From an uncultured Campylobacter sp. (GTDB lineage Bacteria > Campylobacterota > Campylobacteria > Campylobacterales > Campylobacteraceae), in the NCBI RefSeq assembly GCF_938045625.1, contig NZ_CALIAV010000102.1:1-64000 (forward strand): DNA of 64,000 nt, written 5' to 3'. This document shows, in pieces, positions 53,247 through 62,598 of the stretch (position 1 is its first letter; the number at the start of each line of letters is the position of its first letter). The translations under genes were made by a program, and so were the position numbers. Under the pieces are notes generated by a model. It did not search any database, was not told the DNA's origin, and saw only the letters and a program-made list of their open reading frames with translations.

Positions 53247-54445
53247 TCTGCAGCCTTTCTGAGCGGTTTTATGCCCGGCAGCTCCTTGCCCTCGATGAGC
53301 TCCAAGCTAGCACCTCCGCCGGTCGAGATAAATGTCATCTCGTCGGCGTCTCCCGCGCGCTCGACGACGTCGGCCGTATCGCCGCCGCCCACGACCGTAG
53401 TCGCGTGAGTGTCGATGATGGCGTGGCTCATTTTGATGCTGCCTTTGCTAAATTTATCCATCTCAAAAACGCCCATCGGCCCGTTCCACCAGATGGTTTG
53501 CGCGTCGGCGATGACCTCTTTAAAGAGCCTTATCGACGCCGGCCCGATATCTAGTCCCATCCAGCCGCTCGGTATCTCTTGAGCGGGGACGAATTTTACG
53601 GCGCTTTCGGCCGAAAAAGTCTGAGCTGCGACGACGTCTACGGGCAGGTAAATTTTAACGCCAAGCTCTCTACCCTTGCGCAAAATTTCACGCGCATCGT
53701 CGATGAGATCCTCTTCAAGTAGCGAGTTTCCGATATTTTCGCCGAGCGATTTTAGAAACGTAAACGCCATGCCGCCGCCAATGATCAGCTTATCCACGCG
53801 CGGAAGCAGGTTGTGTAGGGCTTGCAGCTTGCCGCTTACCTTACTACCGCCCACGACCGCGACGAACGGACGCGCAGGGTGTTTGATGAGATTTTGAGCG
53901 AAATTTATCTCCTTTTGCAGCAAAAATCCAGCCGCCTTGTGCTTCTCGTCGTAAAATTTAGTGATCGCCTCGACCGAGCTGTGCGCCCTGTGGCAGACGC
54001 CAAAAGCATCGTTTATGTAAAATTCGCCGTATCTAGCGAGCTCAGCGGCTAGCGCCTCGTCGTTTTTGGTTTCGCCCTTTTCAAAGCGCAAATTTTCAAG
54101 AAGTAAAATTTCGCCAGGCTTCAGCGCAGCGACTTTGGCTTTGGCGTCCGCGCCGACGACGTCCTCGGCAAATATCACGTCTCTATCGAGCAGCCTCGAA
54201 AGCCTCTTTGCCACGCCTCGCAGCGAAAATTTCTCCTCAAAGCCATTTTTGGGACGTCCTAGGTGGCTAGCCAAAACCACGCTGCAGCCGTTATCTAGGC
54301 AGTAGCGGATAGTTGGTATCGCCGAGCGGATACGGCGGTCATCAGTGATGTTTAAAAACTCATCCATAGGCACGTTAAAATCGCACCTGACAAATACCTT
54401 CGCGCCGCTAAGCTCAAGGTCGTTGATCGATAAAATTTCACTCAT
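53243..54445 (-). CDS. pgk: phosphoglycerate kinase
   Basis: The 400-residue enzyme has the substrate motif [42 protein letters not shown], and [13 protein letters not shown] at the ATP site. It transfers phosphate between 1,3-bisphosphoglycerate and ADP. Second gene of the gap-pgk-tpiA unit, 16 nt after gap. Confidence 0.96.
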   Translation of the reverse strand: MSEILSINDLELSGAKVFVRCDFNVPMDEFLNITDDRRIRSAIPTIRYCLDNGCSVVLASHLGRPKNGFEEKFSLRGVAKRLSRLLDRDVIFAEDVVGADAKAKVAALKPGEILLLENLRFEKGETKNDEALAAELARYGEFYINDAFGVCHRAHSSVEAITKFYDEKHKAAGFLLQKEINFAQNLIKHPARPFVAVVGGSKVSGKLQALHNLLPRVDKLIIGGGMAFTFLKSLGENIGNSLLEEDLIDDAREILRKGRELGVKIYLPVDVVAAQTFSAESAVKFVPAQEIPSGWMGLDIGPASIRLFKEVIADAQTIWWNGPMGVFEMDKFSKGSIKMSHAIIDTHATTVVGGGDTADVVERAGDADEMTFISTGGGASLELIEGKELPGIKPLRKAAE

Positions 54446-54461
54446 TTTTCACCCTTTAAAT

Positions 54462-55457
54462 TTACTTCGTAGCCACGATCTTAGCTAGGTCCACAAGCCT
54501 TGTCGAGTAGCCCCACTCGTTGTCGTACCACGCAAAGACCTTTACCATATCATCAGCGATGACCTGCGTCGTGTCGCTGGCTACGATGCTGCTGTATGCG
54601 CTCGTGCAAAAGTCACTGCTAACTCTATAATCGTCATCGACAAATAAAATTCCCTTTAAATTTGACTCCGCAGCCGCTCTAAACGCCTCGTTTATCTCAT
54701 CTTTGCTGGCCGGTCTTTTTAAAACCGCCGTTAGATCGACCATCGAGACGTTTGCGACCGGTACGCGGACGGCTTGGCCGTGCATCTTGCCGTTTAGCTC
54801 GGGAAGTACTTTTGCGATAGCTTTTGCGGCTCCAGTGGTCGTAGGTCCGATATTTAGAGCGGCGGCACGTGAGCGGCGGAAGTCTTTGGCCTTTACGTCT
54901 ACTAGGCTCTGTCCGTTTGTGTAGGCGTGGATCGTGGTCATGAGCCCTTTTACGATGCCAAATTTATCGTTTAGTACTTTTGCGACGGGAGCTAGGCCGT
55001 TTGTGGTGCAGCTTGCGTTTGAGACGATTGCTTCGCCTGCGTATTTATCGTCGTTTACGCCCACTACAAAGGTCGCCGTGTCATCTTTTGCAGGAGCGCT
55101 CATGACGACTTTTTTGATACCGCGAGCTAGATATGGCTCGCATTTTTCAGTGGTTAAAAACTTGCCCGTACACTCCAAAACCACGTCTGCGCCGTAGTCT
55201 GCGTAGCTAAGCTCGTTTAGATCTCTTGTTGAAAAAACTCTTATCTTTTTGCCGTTTACTTCTATAAAATCGTCGCTTATCACCTTAACGTCTTGCTTAA
55301 ATTCGCCGTGCACGCTGTCGTATTTGAGCAGATAGCGCGTCATGTCGCGCGTCGCCGTGTCGTTGATAGCGACAAGCTCAACGTCGTCTCGCTCTAAAAT
55401 AATACGAGCAGCGCACCTGCCGATACGTCCAAAACCGTTGATCGCGATTTTTACCAT
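54462..55457 (-). CDS. gap: glyceraldehyde-3-phosphate dehydrogenase
   Basis: The 331-residue type I GAPDH has INGFGRIGRCAARIILERDD (NAD fold), catalytic Cys in SNASCTTNGLAPVAK, RVPVANVSMVDL, and YDNEWGYSTRLVDL. The ATG follows AAGGAGCTAAAC. It heads the gap-pgk-tpiA operon, used for glycolysis or gluconeogenesis. In Campylobacter these enzymes are often gluconeogenic because PfkA is missing; that is known of the genus, not shown here. Confidence 0.96.
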   Translation of the reverse strand: MVKIAINGFGRIGRCAARIILERDDVELVAINDTATRDMTRYLLKYDSVHGEFKQDVKVISDDFIEVNGKKIRVFSTRDLNELSYADYGADVVLECTGKFLTTEKCEPYLARGIKKVVMSAPAKDDTATFVVGVNDDKYAGEAIVSNASCTTNGLAPVAKVLNDKFGIVKGLMTTIHAYTNGQSLVDVKAKDFRRSRAAALNIGPTTTGAAKAIAKVLPELNGKMHGQAVRVPVANVSMVDLTAVLKRPASKDEINEAFRAAAESNLKGILFVDDDYRVSSDFCTSAYSSIVASDTTQVIADDMVKVFAWYDNEWGYSTRLVDLAKIVATK

Positions 55458-55771
55458 GTTTAGCTCCTTGTGCTAGATTTTCCGGTCGCTTTCAAGCGCG
55501 CGGAAAGGTTATTTTCATACTTTTAGCTTTTTGCACGTTAAATTTACCGGCCTCAACCGATGCCAAGCGCATAAATTTAAGCCTCTCTAAAGCCCGCCTT
55601 TGCAAATTTTGACCCTCGCTTGCTCGCCGAAAAACGAGCCTTGCGAGCCCAAAAATCCCCAAATTTTACAAAATCTCCATTTAATTTGCGCTTTATCGGC
55701 GAATTTTTTGATTTTCAACCAATTTTCACTTCAAATTCGCTAAACTGCACCGAAATTTTAAAGGCAAATTT
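55458..55771. other. divergent promoter region of gap and nadD
   Basis: About 310 bp between the divergent gap and nadD genes. Several AAATTT motifs lie near the nadD end. It should contain both promoters; no clear conserved pair was seen. No gene is supported here. Confidence 0.35.
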
Positions 55772-56344
55772 ATGAAAATCGCGCTTTTCGGCGGTAGTTT
55801 CGACCCGCCTCATCTCGGGCACGACGCCGTCGTTAAAGCCGCGCTAGAGCAGCTAGACGCGGACAAGCTCATCATCATGCCGACCTTTATCAGCCCGTTT
55901 AAGAGCGAGTTTTCCGCTCCACCGCTGCTTCGGCTAAAGTGGGCGAACGAGGCTTGGGGCGCGCTGCCTAAAGTCTGCGTGAGCGACTACGAGATCGCGC
56001 AAAACCGCCCCGTACCGACGATAGAGAGCGTGCGGCACATGCGGCAAATTTACGCTGTGAGCGAGCTTTATCTCATTATCGGCGCCGACCATCTAGCAAG
56101 CCTGGATAAATGGCACGAGATAGACGAGCTCTTTAAACTCGCGACCTTCGTCGTAGCTAGCCGCGGCGACGTAGCCGTGCCTGAAAATTTTAAAATTTTA
56201 AACATAAACGAGCCCGTTTCGTCCTCGCAAATCAGGCAAAATTTGGACAAAAGCCTGATGATACCGCGCATAGCCGACGAGGCGGCGAAATTTTACCAAG
56301 GAAAAACATGCAAGAAAGAATCGAACGAGTCATCAAAATCCTAG
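55772..56344 (+). CDS. nadD: nicotinate-nucleotide adenylyltransferase
   Basis: NadD makes deamido-NAD from nicotinate mononucleotide and ATP. The 190-residue protein has the FGGSFDPPHLGHDAVVKA signature (HxGH), PTFISPFK for substrate binding, IIGADHLASLDKWHE, and the C-terminal SSSQIRQN motif (here VSSSQIRQ). It overlaps rsfS by 37 nt, as nadD and rsfS are linked in many bacteria. Confidence 0.94.
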   Translation: MKIALFGGSFDPPHLGHDAVVKAALEQLDADKLIIMPTFISPFKSEFSAPPLLRLKWANEAWGALPKVCVSDYEIAQNRPVPTIESVRHMRQIYAVSELYLIIGADHLASLDKWHEIDELFKLATFVVASRGDVAVPENFKILNINEPVSSSQIRQNLDKSLMIPRIADEAAKFYQGKTCKKESNESSKS

Positions 56345-56634
56345 ACGCCAAAAAGGCCGAAGCTATCGAAGCTATCGACATGAGCGGGCGCGAATACATC
56401 GCAAAATGCGTCATCATCGCCACCACGATGGGCGAGCGCCACGCCTACTCACTAACGGACGACCTAAAAGAGGGGCTAAAGGACGAAGGCGAGCAGTTTT
56501 TAGGCATCGAAAGCTCCGGCGACTGGGTCGTGATCGATCTAGGCGACATCCTCATCCACCTCATGAGCGCGCAATACCGTGCCAAATACAATATCGAAGA
56601 GTTTTTAAGCAAGCTAAAAGAGGTAAAAGCTTAA
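56308..56634 (+). CDS. rsfS: ribosomal silencing factor
   Basis: RsfS binds ribosomal protein L14 and blocks subunit joining in starvation. The 108-residue Iojap-like protein has EAIDMSGREYIAKCVIIAT, LTDDLKEGLKDEGEQFLGIE, and WVVIDLGDILIHLMS (L14-facing face). Length is usual. Translationally coupled to nadD. Confidence 0.93.
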   Translation: MQERIERVIKILDAKKAEAIEAIDMSGREYIAKCVIIATTMGERHAYSLTDDLKEGLKDEGEQFLGIESSGDWVVIDLGDILIHLMSAQYRAKYNIEEFLSKLKEVKA

Positions 56635-57276
56635 GCTAAATTTAGCTCGCCGCGCCAGTAGCGTCAAATTTGCCTAAAGCATGCAGCGGACGGTAAATTT
56701 GACCAAAGCCGCCGTTTTAACGCTAAGATTTGCCCGATCTTGCAAGCGGCGTGCTTGATTATTTTAGTCAAAAGCCGACATCGCAGGCTTTTGCTTTTAT
56801 TTTAAAAAAGTCAAATTTGAAGCGGACGTCGTCAAATTTAGCGACTCTTCAAACCTATACCGCAAATTTAACTGGCGTAGCAAAAATGAAACTAAAAACC
56901 TACGCTAAATTTCTCCTGACCGCAAAATATCCCGCGGCAAAAATCCAAAAGCTAAATAAAATTAAAAATTATCTTGCGAAATTTGACTTTTAAGAGGGCG
57001 GGCAAGAAGGAAAGTTTGCGGTCAAATTTGGCTCCAAAGCCGGCAAGATGGGTTTTGCAACATTGAATTTCGACCGAAAATTTAGCAGAGAACTGATGGT
57101 GAGCGGGCATAAAACACAAGTTAAATGCATTTGGCGGCAAAGCGACTTTAATACCGTAATTTAAAAGCCGACTGCCATGAGTTTTTCCTGCGTTTTTAGC
57201 GATTATTTTATAAATTAAAAGGCCGGCTTAAATCTAATTTTTATATAATTAACCAAAGTCAATATAAAGGATACTT
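56635..57276. other. intergenic region rich in AAATTT, no reliable gene
   Basis: About 640 bp. An 87-codon frame at 56730-56993 has a Lys-rich, repeat-derived product and no ribosome site. A shorter ATG at 56886 gives a 35-residue basic peptide, also without one. Neither is claimed. At least eight AAATTT motifs occur here. A promoter for the next gene is likely at 57240-57270. Confidence 0.45.
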
Positions 57277-58104
57277 ATGTTTAGAAAAACTTTTGTTTTA
57301 TTAGTTGCGCTCTTTACGGCGCATTTGTTTGCGGGCGACGCGTACTTGCACACGAGCGAGTCAGCCCAAAAAGGCGTAGCGCAGGCTCAAATCGCGCTTC
57401 CAAAAAACGTCACGGGCGGCGATATTTACGTCGGACCTTTTAAAGATGCTCCAAAGACGCAAGCCAAAGCGCCGGTCGTAGTTTTCTTGCACGGTTCATC
57501 GGGTATCAACAACAAAATAGGCCTTGACAAATGGCAAGAGTGGCTCGCAAAAGAGGGCATAGCAAGCTTTATGTTTGATAGCATGGCCCTAGAAAACAGG
57601 ATAACATACAAATCTCCGGCAGATAAGGAGATTTACGAAAAAGTCCATTCGCTACGCTCTAGCGAAATCAAAATCGCCTTGGATGCGCTAAAAAACACGG
57701 AATGGGCAGATACAAGCAAGCTGTTTTTAGCCGGCACCAGCGAAGGCGCGGTGGCTGTAGCCAGATATGAGGGCAAGGACTTTTTAGGCAAGATTATAAA
57801 CTCTTGGTCGTGCGAGGAGAATTACTTCGTAAAAGAGCACAAAACGGCGCTTAACGATACGCCGGTTTTAAATTTAGTAAGCGATCAGGATAAATATTTT
57901 TCTCAAAAAAATAGCTATCTAGGCAACGAAAACGCCACCGGAAACTGCGCCGCAGCTTACGGCGAGAAGAAAAATGCGATAGTTTTACTCTTGCCCAATG
58001 CTCCGCACACGCTCATAAATTTGCCCGCCGCGCGCTTTGCGACCGTTTCTTTTATCAAAAGCATACTTGAAGGCACGTTTGACGCCGATACGATCGGCGA
58101 GTAA
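57277..58104 (+). CDS. periplasmic alpha/beta hydrolase (dienelactone-hydrolase-like)
   Basis: The 275-residue precursor has a Sec signal peptide (FVLLVALFTAHLFAG). An alpha/beta hydrolase fold follows, with the oxyanion HG in VVFLHGSSGINN, nucleophile elbow GTSEGA (Ser in AGTSEGAVA, about 153-161), and candidate His in NAPHTLINLP near the C-terminus. Candidate Asp in LVSDQDKYF. It could hydrolyse an ester or lactone in the periplasm; substrate unknown. Monocistronic. Confidence 0.85.
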   Translation: MFRKTFVLLVALFTAHLFAGDAYLHTSESAQKGVAQAQIALPKNVTGGDIYVGPFKDAPKTQAKAPVVVFLHGSSGINNKIGLDKWQEWLAKEGIASFMFDSMALENRITYKSPADKEIYEKVHSLRSSEIKIALDALKNTEWADTSKLFLAGTSEGAVAVARYEGKDFLGKIINSWSCEENYFVKEHKTALNDTPVLNLVSDQDKYFSQKNSYLGNENATGNCAAAYGEKKNAIVLLLPNAPHTLINLPAARFATVSFIKSILEGTFDADTIGE

Positions 58105-58363
58105 CGACCGATAAATTTGCGGCGATGAGGTCTATAAATTTTGTCGCCGCGCTTTTTGCCGATGCGTAAAATTTGAGCCGAATTTGAGCGGCCTAGCGAC
58201 AAAATACTTCGTTTTAGATTTTTGTATTCAAATTTGGTAAATTTATTTTAAATTTTAGCATTTAAAATTTGGGTCAAGTTTGACAAATCTTAGCTCCGCA
58301 TTTTATTTGTCAAGACCGGCATTTTAAAAACGATAAAATTTGAGCCGCTATGCCGCGCGCCTC

Positions 58364-59083
58364 TTACCACCGATAAATTTTATCCTCATAAGCGATCAGT
58401 CTAAATTCCTCTTTGTGGTTGCCGTTGCCGATCGTGTGGCTGTCTTGGCCCGCGCCCAGGCGTAGTTTATGCAGCCTGCCGCCGTATGTACCGACGAATA
58501 GCACGCTGCCGTCCTCGCTTAGAGCCATAGACTTTATCGTACCGCCCAGATAGTGGCGCCAAATTTTACGCCCGTCCTTGCCGACTGCTTTTATGTAGCC
58601 GTATGCGTCGCCGAGAATGTAAAAGTCCTGCGTCGCCACGCCCGCGTAAACTCTCATCGCATCGTCGATCAGCGTGAAATTTTTCTCGCCCTCTTCGTCA
58701 TACGAATAAGCCTCAACCTCCAGCCCTCGCTTTAGAGCCGCCCTGTCCACGCCGATCGTGACGCCGTTGTAGAAGTGGCAGGAGTTCGTGATGAGCTGCG
58801 TATCGTCCGCGCTAAAGAGGCAAAAGTGCGGATACGAGCTCTGCGCGCCGATGCTGCCCAGTCGCTCGCCCTCGCTATCCATCAGGACGTGCTCATCGGT
58901 ATCTTGCTCGCCCGCGACGATAAGAGCGTTGTCGTTTGATAGCGCCGCGTTAGCCATGTCGATATAGAGTGCAGCGTTGCCGTCATCGTCCTCGTAGAGC
59001 TGTCCGTCCTCATAGATCGGATGGATGAGCTTCGCGCCACTTTGCGAGATCAAAAAAATTCCGTCGTGGGCGACCAAAAGCAC
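58364..59083 (-). pseudogene. 3' part of a beta-propeller-like gene split by an in-frame TAG
   Basis: 239 codons from a GTG at 59083 encode repeated beta-strand blades (VAHDGIFLISQSGAKLIHP, GSVLFVGTYGGRLHKLRLG). The reading frame is the same as that of the 5' part: codons between the TAG at 59117-59119 and this GTG (reading AEILPFNDGSK) are also coding. This half alone starts inside a blade, so it is unlikely to be an independent gene. WD40/PQQ-like propeller type; function unknown. Confidence 0.75.
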
Positions 59084-59116
59084 CTTGCTGCCGTCGTTAA
59101 AGGGTAAAATTTCAGC

Positions 59117-59674
59117 CTAGTCGTAGATGATCTCTAGCTCGTGGCTAAATCTCGCCACCAGCTCGCCGCCGCTCTTGCCGTCGTAGCCTTTTACGAGCTC
59201 AATCTCGCCTCTCCTAAGAAGGGCGTAAATTTCGTTTCGCTTGGACTTGCCCACGGCGATGACGCCCTTTGCCACCTCGCTCACGCGGTCGCCCTCCAGC
59301 AGATACAGCGTCTTGCCGTCGTCGTTTGAGGCGATAAAAAGGACGTTCTCGCTGCCAAGAGGGCAAATTTGATCGATGTCTCTTAGCTTTTTTCTCAACT
59401 TTTTATCGAAAATGACGTTTGATGGCGGAAAATCGGCTCTAAATTTCGCCGTCTCGCCGCGCTCGTTAGCTTCCTTTAGCAGCGCAAAAACCGCCTTGCA
59501 GAGCTGCGTCACACCCTCGCGCTCATCGACCGGATCCTCGCCCTTGTAGGCGTCCCAGCCGTGCACCTCGGCAAACGCCACCATATCGTTTACGGCCTTG
59601 GCATATTTCTCGCCCTTTTCGTTCCACTCTTTTTGCCACTCCGCCTTAAGCGCCTCGTAGTCCAAGTTTTTCAT
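59117..59674 (-). pseudogene. 5' part of the same gene, ending at an in-frame amber codon
   Basis: 185 codons. Residues 1-110 are helical and charged (MKNLDYEALKAEWQKEWNEK). The last 70 residues begin the propeller (VLFIASNDDGKTLYLLEGD). The end, EIIYD then TAG, is followed in frame by AEILPFNDGSK, so a single C-to-T change (CAG to TAG) explains it. The joined product would be about 436 residues. No other frame damage is seen, so the mutation is recent, or a sequencing error. Function not recognised. Confidence 0.78.
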
Positions 59675-59877
59675 TGATTTTTCTTAGGTTTGTTGTCCGC
59701 TTTTTCGCTGCGATTCGCGAAATTTTAGCCAAGTCCGCTAAAGCTAAATTTAACGTCTATCAAGCTAGCAAATTTAACGCAGTAAATCAGCAAAATGCTC
59801 TTAAAATTTGCCATCAACCCAAGCTTGCCAAATTTAAGACACGCAAATTTGATGGCAAAACCGGCCTCGTCCGCCTA

Positions 59878-60894
59878 CTAGCTCCGCCAGAGCTTTTCTA
59901 CCTGCGCGGCGTCCTCGTCCGCAAGCTCAAAGCCGAAAATATCGATATTTTCAAGCAATCGCTCCTTGCTAGCGAAGTTTACTACCGTGCAAACCCCATG
60001 TTGTACGAGCCAGCGCAAGATGATTTGTGACCGCGTTTTGCCGTATTTTTCGCTGATTTGCGCGAGCGCGGGCTCTTTTAGCTCTTCGCCGGGCTCGTAT
60101 AGCAGCTGCACTTGCACGTCATGGTCGGTCACCTTGCCGCGCGCAGCAAAGCGCCGCAGACAGGAGCGAGAGCGCGTCTGATAAACCGCGGGCTTAACTT
60201 CGCTACCTTGCGCGATTTTGGCTAAATTTTCGACTCCGAATTTTCCAGGGTAATCGCAAATGCCGATCGCCGCCGCAAGTCCCTCGCGGTAAAGCCGCTG
60301 TAAAACGTGCCAAGCAAGGCTAACATCGCCCGCCCCTACGCGCAGCAAAAGTAGATCGACGTAGTCGGTATTTAGTTTTTTTAAGGAGCCCTCAAAGCTT
60401 TTTATCATGCCGCTTTCGTCGCCGTTTTGAGCCTCGAGCGCGCTTTGGACAAATAGCTGTCCGCCCCCTAAACCGCTAGCCTCAAACGCGGCTGCTGCAG
60501 CCTCCTCGCCCCCCCCGTCCGTATCGATCAGGCGGTAACCTAGCCCAAGAGCCGCCCCCAGCGCGTTTTTGTCTTTCAAATCATCAAATTTAGCTGCGCT
60601 AAGTCCGACGATCGGCATCAAAATTCTGTTATTTAGCGTGAGATACGGCGTCATCGCGGCAAGCCTCTCGCCGAGATTTTTCGCGCCGCTTAGATCTACG
60701 CCGTCCGTCAAATTTGTAGCGCCGATCTCGCCGGTCTGCTGAGCAAACAAATTAACTCCCGCAGTAAGACCCGCCGCACAGGTCGCAGCGCCCTTTATGA
60801 ACTCTCTTCTTTTTATGTTCGCTCCGTTTTTTGATTTATCGGTTGCTGCGCCAAATTTACAAGCCGCGCGCCGAGCAAACCGTGTCGCGTCCAA
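59878..60894 (-). CDS. Tat-exported aldo/keto reductase-like protein lacking the catalytic tetrad
   Basis: A twin-arginine signal (IKRREFIKGAATCAAGLTAG, residues 27-46) precedes an aldo/keto reductase-type TIM barrel of about 290 residues with YVDLLLLRVG, AIGICDYPG, and RSQIILRWLVQHG. The usual active-site Asp-Tyr-Lys-His set is not present: the DTAxxY region is DTDGGGEEAA with no Tyr, the Lys strand reads FVQSAL, and the His in DLLLLH is Arg. The ORF start at 60894 gives a long n-region; an ATA at 60816 directly before the twin-arginine segment follows GGAG, where ATG would be expected. It is probably a periplasmic pseudoenzyme or a binding protein. Confidence 0.78.
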   Translation of the reverse strand: MDATRFARRAACKFGAATDKSKNGANIKRREFIKGAATCAAGLTAGVNLFAQQTGEIGATNLTDGVDLSGAKNLGERLAAMTPYLTLNNRILMPIVGLSAAKFDDLKDKNALGAALGLGYRLIDTDGGGEEAAAAAFEASGLGGGQLFVQSALEAQNGDESGMIKSFEGSLKKLNTDYVDLLLLRVGAGDVSLAWHVLQRLYREGLAAAIGICDYPGKFGVENLAKIAQGSEVKPAVYQTRSRSCLRRFAARGKVTDHDVQVQLLYEPGEELKEPALAQISEKYGKTRSQIILRWLVQHGVCTVVNFASKERLLENIDIFGFELADEDAAQVEKLWRS

Positions 60895-61032
60895 ATTTAT
60901 TTAAAATCACGGAAATTTAAATTTGAGTTGCACCAAACGACGCCCAAAGAGCCGCATTTAAATTTATCTAAAACGCGGCCGAGTAGAAATTTCGCACTCG
61001 CCAAACGCAGCCAAAGAGCTAAAAAGTCAAAT

Positions 61033-61902
61033 TCAAATCTCAAACGCGCAGGAGCTTGGCTGTCCGCCTTCAAATCCCTTTTTAAACCACGTCATACGCT
61101 GTTTTGACGAGCCGTGCGTGAACGAGTCTGGCGCCACGCGGCCTTGGTATTTTTTCTGTAGCGCATCGTCGCCTATCGCGCTCGCGGCATTTAGCGCCTC
61201 CTCGATGTCGCCGTCCTCTAGCACCTTGTAGCGCCCCATGTAGTGTGCCCAGACGCCCGCATAGCAGTCGGCCTGCAGCTCGACCTTGACTTGCAAGGCG
61301 TTTTGCTCGATAGGGCTTTTCGTGCGCGATTTTAGCTCGTTTACTTTACCGAGCGTGCCTAGTAAATTTTGCACGTGATGTCCGACCTCGTGGGCGATCA
61401 CATAGGCCTGCGCGAAGTCGCCTGCGGCCTTGTATTTGACCTCTAGCTCGTCAAAAAAGCTAAGATCCAGATAGACCTTTTTATCCGCGGGGCAGTAAAA
61501 AGGCCCCATCTGTGAGCTAGCCGTGCCGCACGCGCTAGAAACGCCGTCTCTAAAAAGCACCAAACTAGGCTCTTTGTACTGCGCGCCGCCCGCCTTAAAT
61601 ACCTTACTCCACACGTCCTCAGTCTGCGCCAGTACCGCAGAGACGAAGGCGACCTTTTCCTTTTCCTGCGGGCTATCTAATGCCGCCCTTTGAGTGCCCG
61701 CACCGCCGCCATCAAGTAGCGCGAGAGGGTTAAAGCCCATAAAATACGCGACCGCGCCGATAACTAGCACCACGCGGCCGATGCTTGAGCCCAGCAAAAA
61801 TCTGATAATCGGTATGAGCGCGCCCAGCGAACCCATGCTGTTTACGCTGTTTTGCCGCCTATCCTCGACGTTATCGCTTCGTCTGCTGTCTTGCCATTTC
61901 AT
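61033..61902 (-). CDS. neutral zinc metallopeptidase (YpfJ/KPN_02809 family)
   Basis: The 289-residue membrane protein has one N-terminal helix (IGRVVLVIGAVAYFMGFNPL, about 40-59) and the zinc motif HEVGHHVQNLLG (about 171-182). It also has GVSSACGTASSQMGPFYCPA and DLSFFDELEVKY, all typical of YpfJ. The metal Glu candidate is in QADCYAGVWAH. Family function is not well known. Probably a periplasm-facing peptidase. Confidence 0.9.
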   Translation of the reverse strand: MKWQDSRRSDNVEDRRQNSVNSMGSLGALIPIIRFLLGSSIGRVVLVIGAVAYFMGFNPLALLDGGGAGTQRAALDSPQEKEKVAFVSAVLAQTEDVWSKVFKAGGAQYKEPSLVLFRDGVSSACGTASSQMGPFYCPADKKVYLDLSFFDELEVKYKAAGDFAQAYVIAHEVGHHVQNLLGTLGKVNELKSRTKSPIEQNALQVKVELQADCYAGVWAHYMGRYKVLEDGDIEEALNAASAIGDDALQKKYQGRVAPDSFTHGSSKQRMTWFKKGFEGGQPSSCAFEI

Positions 61903-62170
61903 TTTTTACTCTTTCGTTTTGGGTTTTTCTTTTAAATTTAGCCGCGAGTTGTGCTGTTTTTTAGCGTCCGCGAAATTTAGCCTTCTTGCCTCGTGTTGCT
62001 AAATTTTATGCTGCATTTTAGCGACTATTTATAAATTTATCGCTTTAGCCCGCCGTTTCGCTCAAATTTGACGCGGTAAATTTGATGGTAAAATTGAGTT
62101 TAAACAAAGCAAAACGGCGCGGCACAAAATAAGCTCGCACAGCCGAGCCGTCAAATTTGAAGTTTCAAAT

Positions 62171-62530
62171 TTAAAATCTAGCTCTAAGCCGATCCAAAAT
62201 ATACCCCAAAATTCTCGCTAGCAAGATCCCAAAAACTATACCGATGCCGTCTGCTACGATATCTAGCAGGCTAAAATAGCGATTTGGCACAAACGACTGC
62301 ATGATCTCTATCTGGATACCGTAAGCTAGCAAAATAGCGACCTTTGCGCCCAAATTTAGCCTACAAAAGCCAAAATGCAAAGTAACGTAAAGCGCGGCGA
62401 ATGCGATGAAATGATTTGCCTTATCCCAACTGTTTTCGATGAGTTTTATCTGTGCTGGCGTGAGGGCCAGATACTCTATCGCTATCAAAAATACAAAGAA
62501 AAATGCAGCGGAAATTTTGGAAAGATTCAT
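62171..62530 (-). CDS. VanZ-like membrane protein
   Basis: The protein of about 119 residues has four predicted helices and the VanZ pattern DKANHFIAFAALYVTLHF followed by EIMQSFVPNRYFSLLDIVADG and IGIVFGILLAR. The ATG at 62530 is preferred; the longer TTG frame at 62557 lies inside the argS terminator hairpin. VanZ proteins are linked to glycopeptide resistance or cell-envelope functions in other bacteria; role here unknown. Confidence 0.85.
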   Translation of the reverse strand: MNLSKISAAFFFVFLIAIEYLALTPAQIKLIENSWDKANHFIAFAALYVTLHFGFCRLNLGAKVAILLAYGIQIEIMQSFVPNRYFSLLDIVADGIGIVFGILLARILGYILDRLRARF

Positions 62531-62556
62531 GGATTTTAAGTGGTTGTTTTTAAACA

Positions 62557-62578
62557 AGAAGCGCCGGTTAGCGCTTCT
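62557..62578 (-). terminator. hairpin downstream of argS
   Basis: Perfect 8-bp stem AGAAGCGC/GCGCTTCT with a 6-nt loop, 20 bp after the argS stop, followed on the minus strand by TTGTTTAAAA, a weak T-rich tail. Confidence 0.6.
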
Positions 62579-62598
62579 AAATTTATTAAATTTAACTC

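Noticed and set aside
56730..56993. 87-codon frame after rsfS.
   Set aside because: No ribosome site, low-complexity Lys/Asn product made from AAATTT repeats, no recognisable domain.
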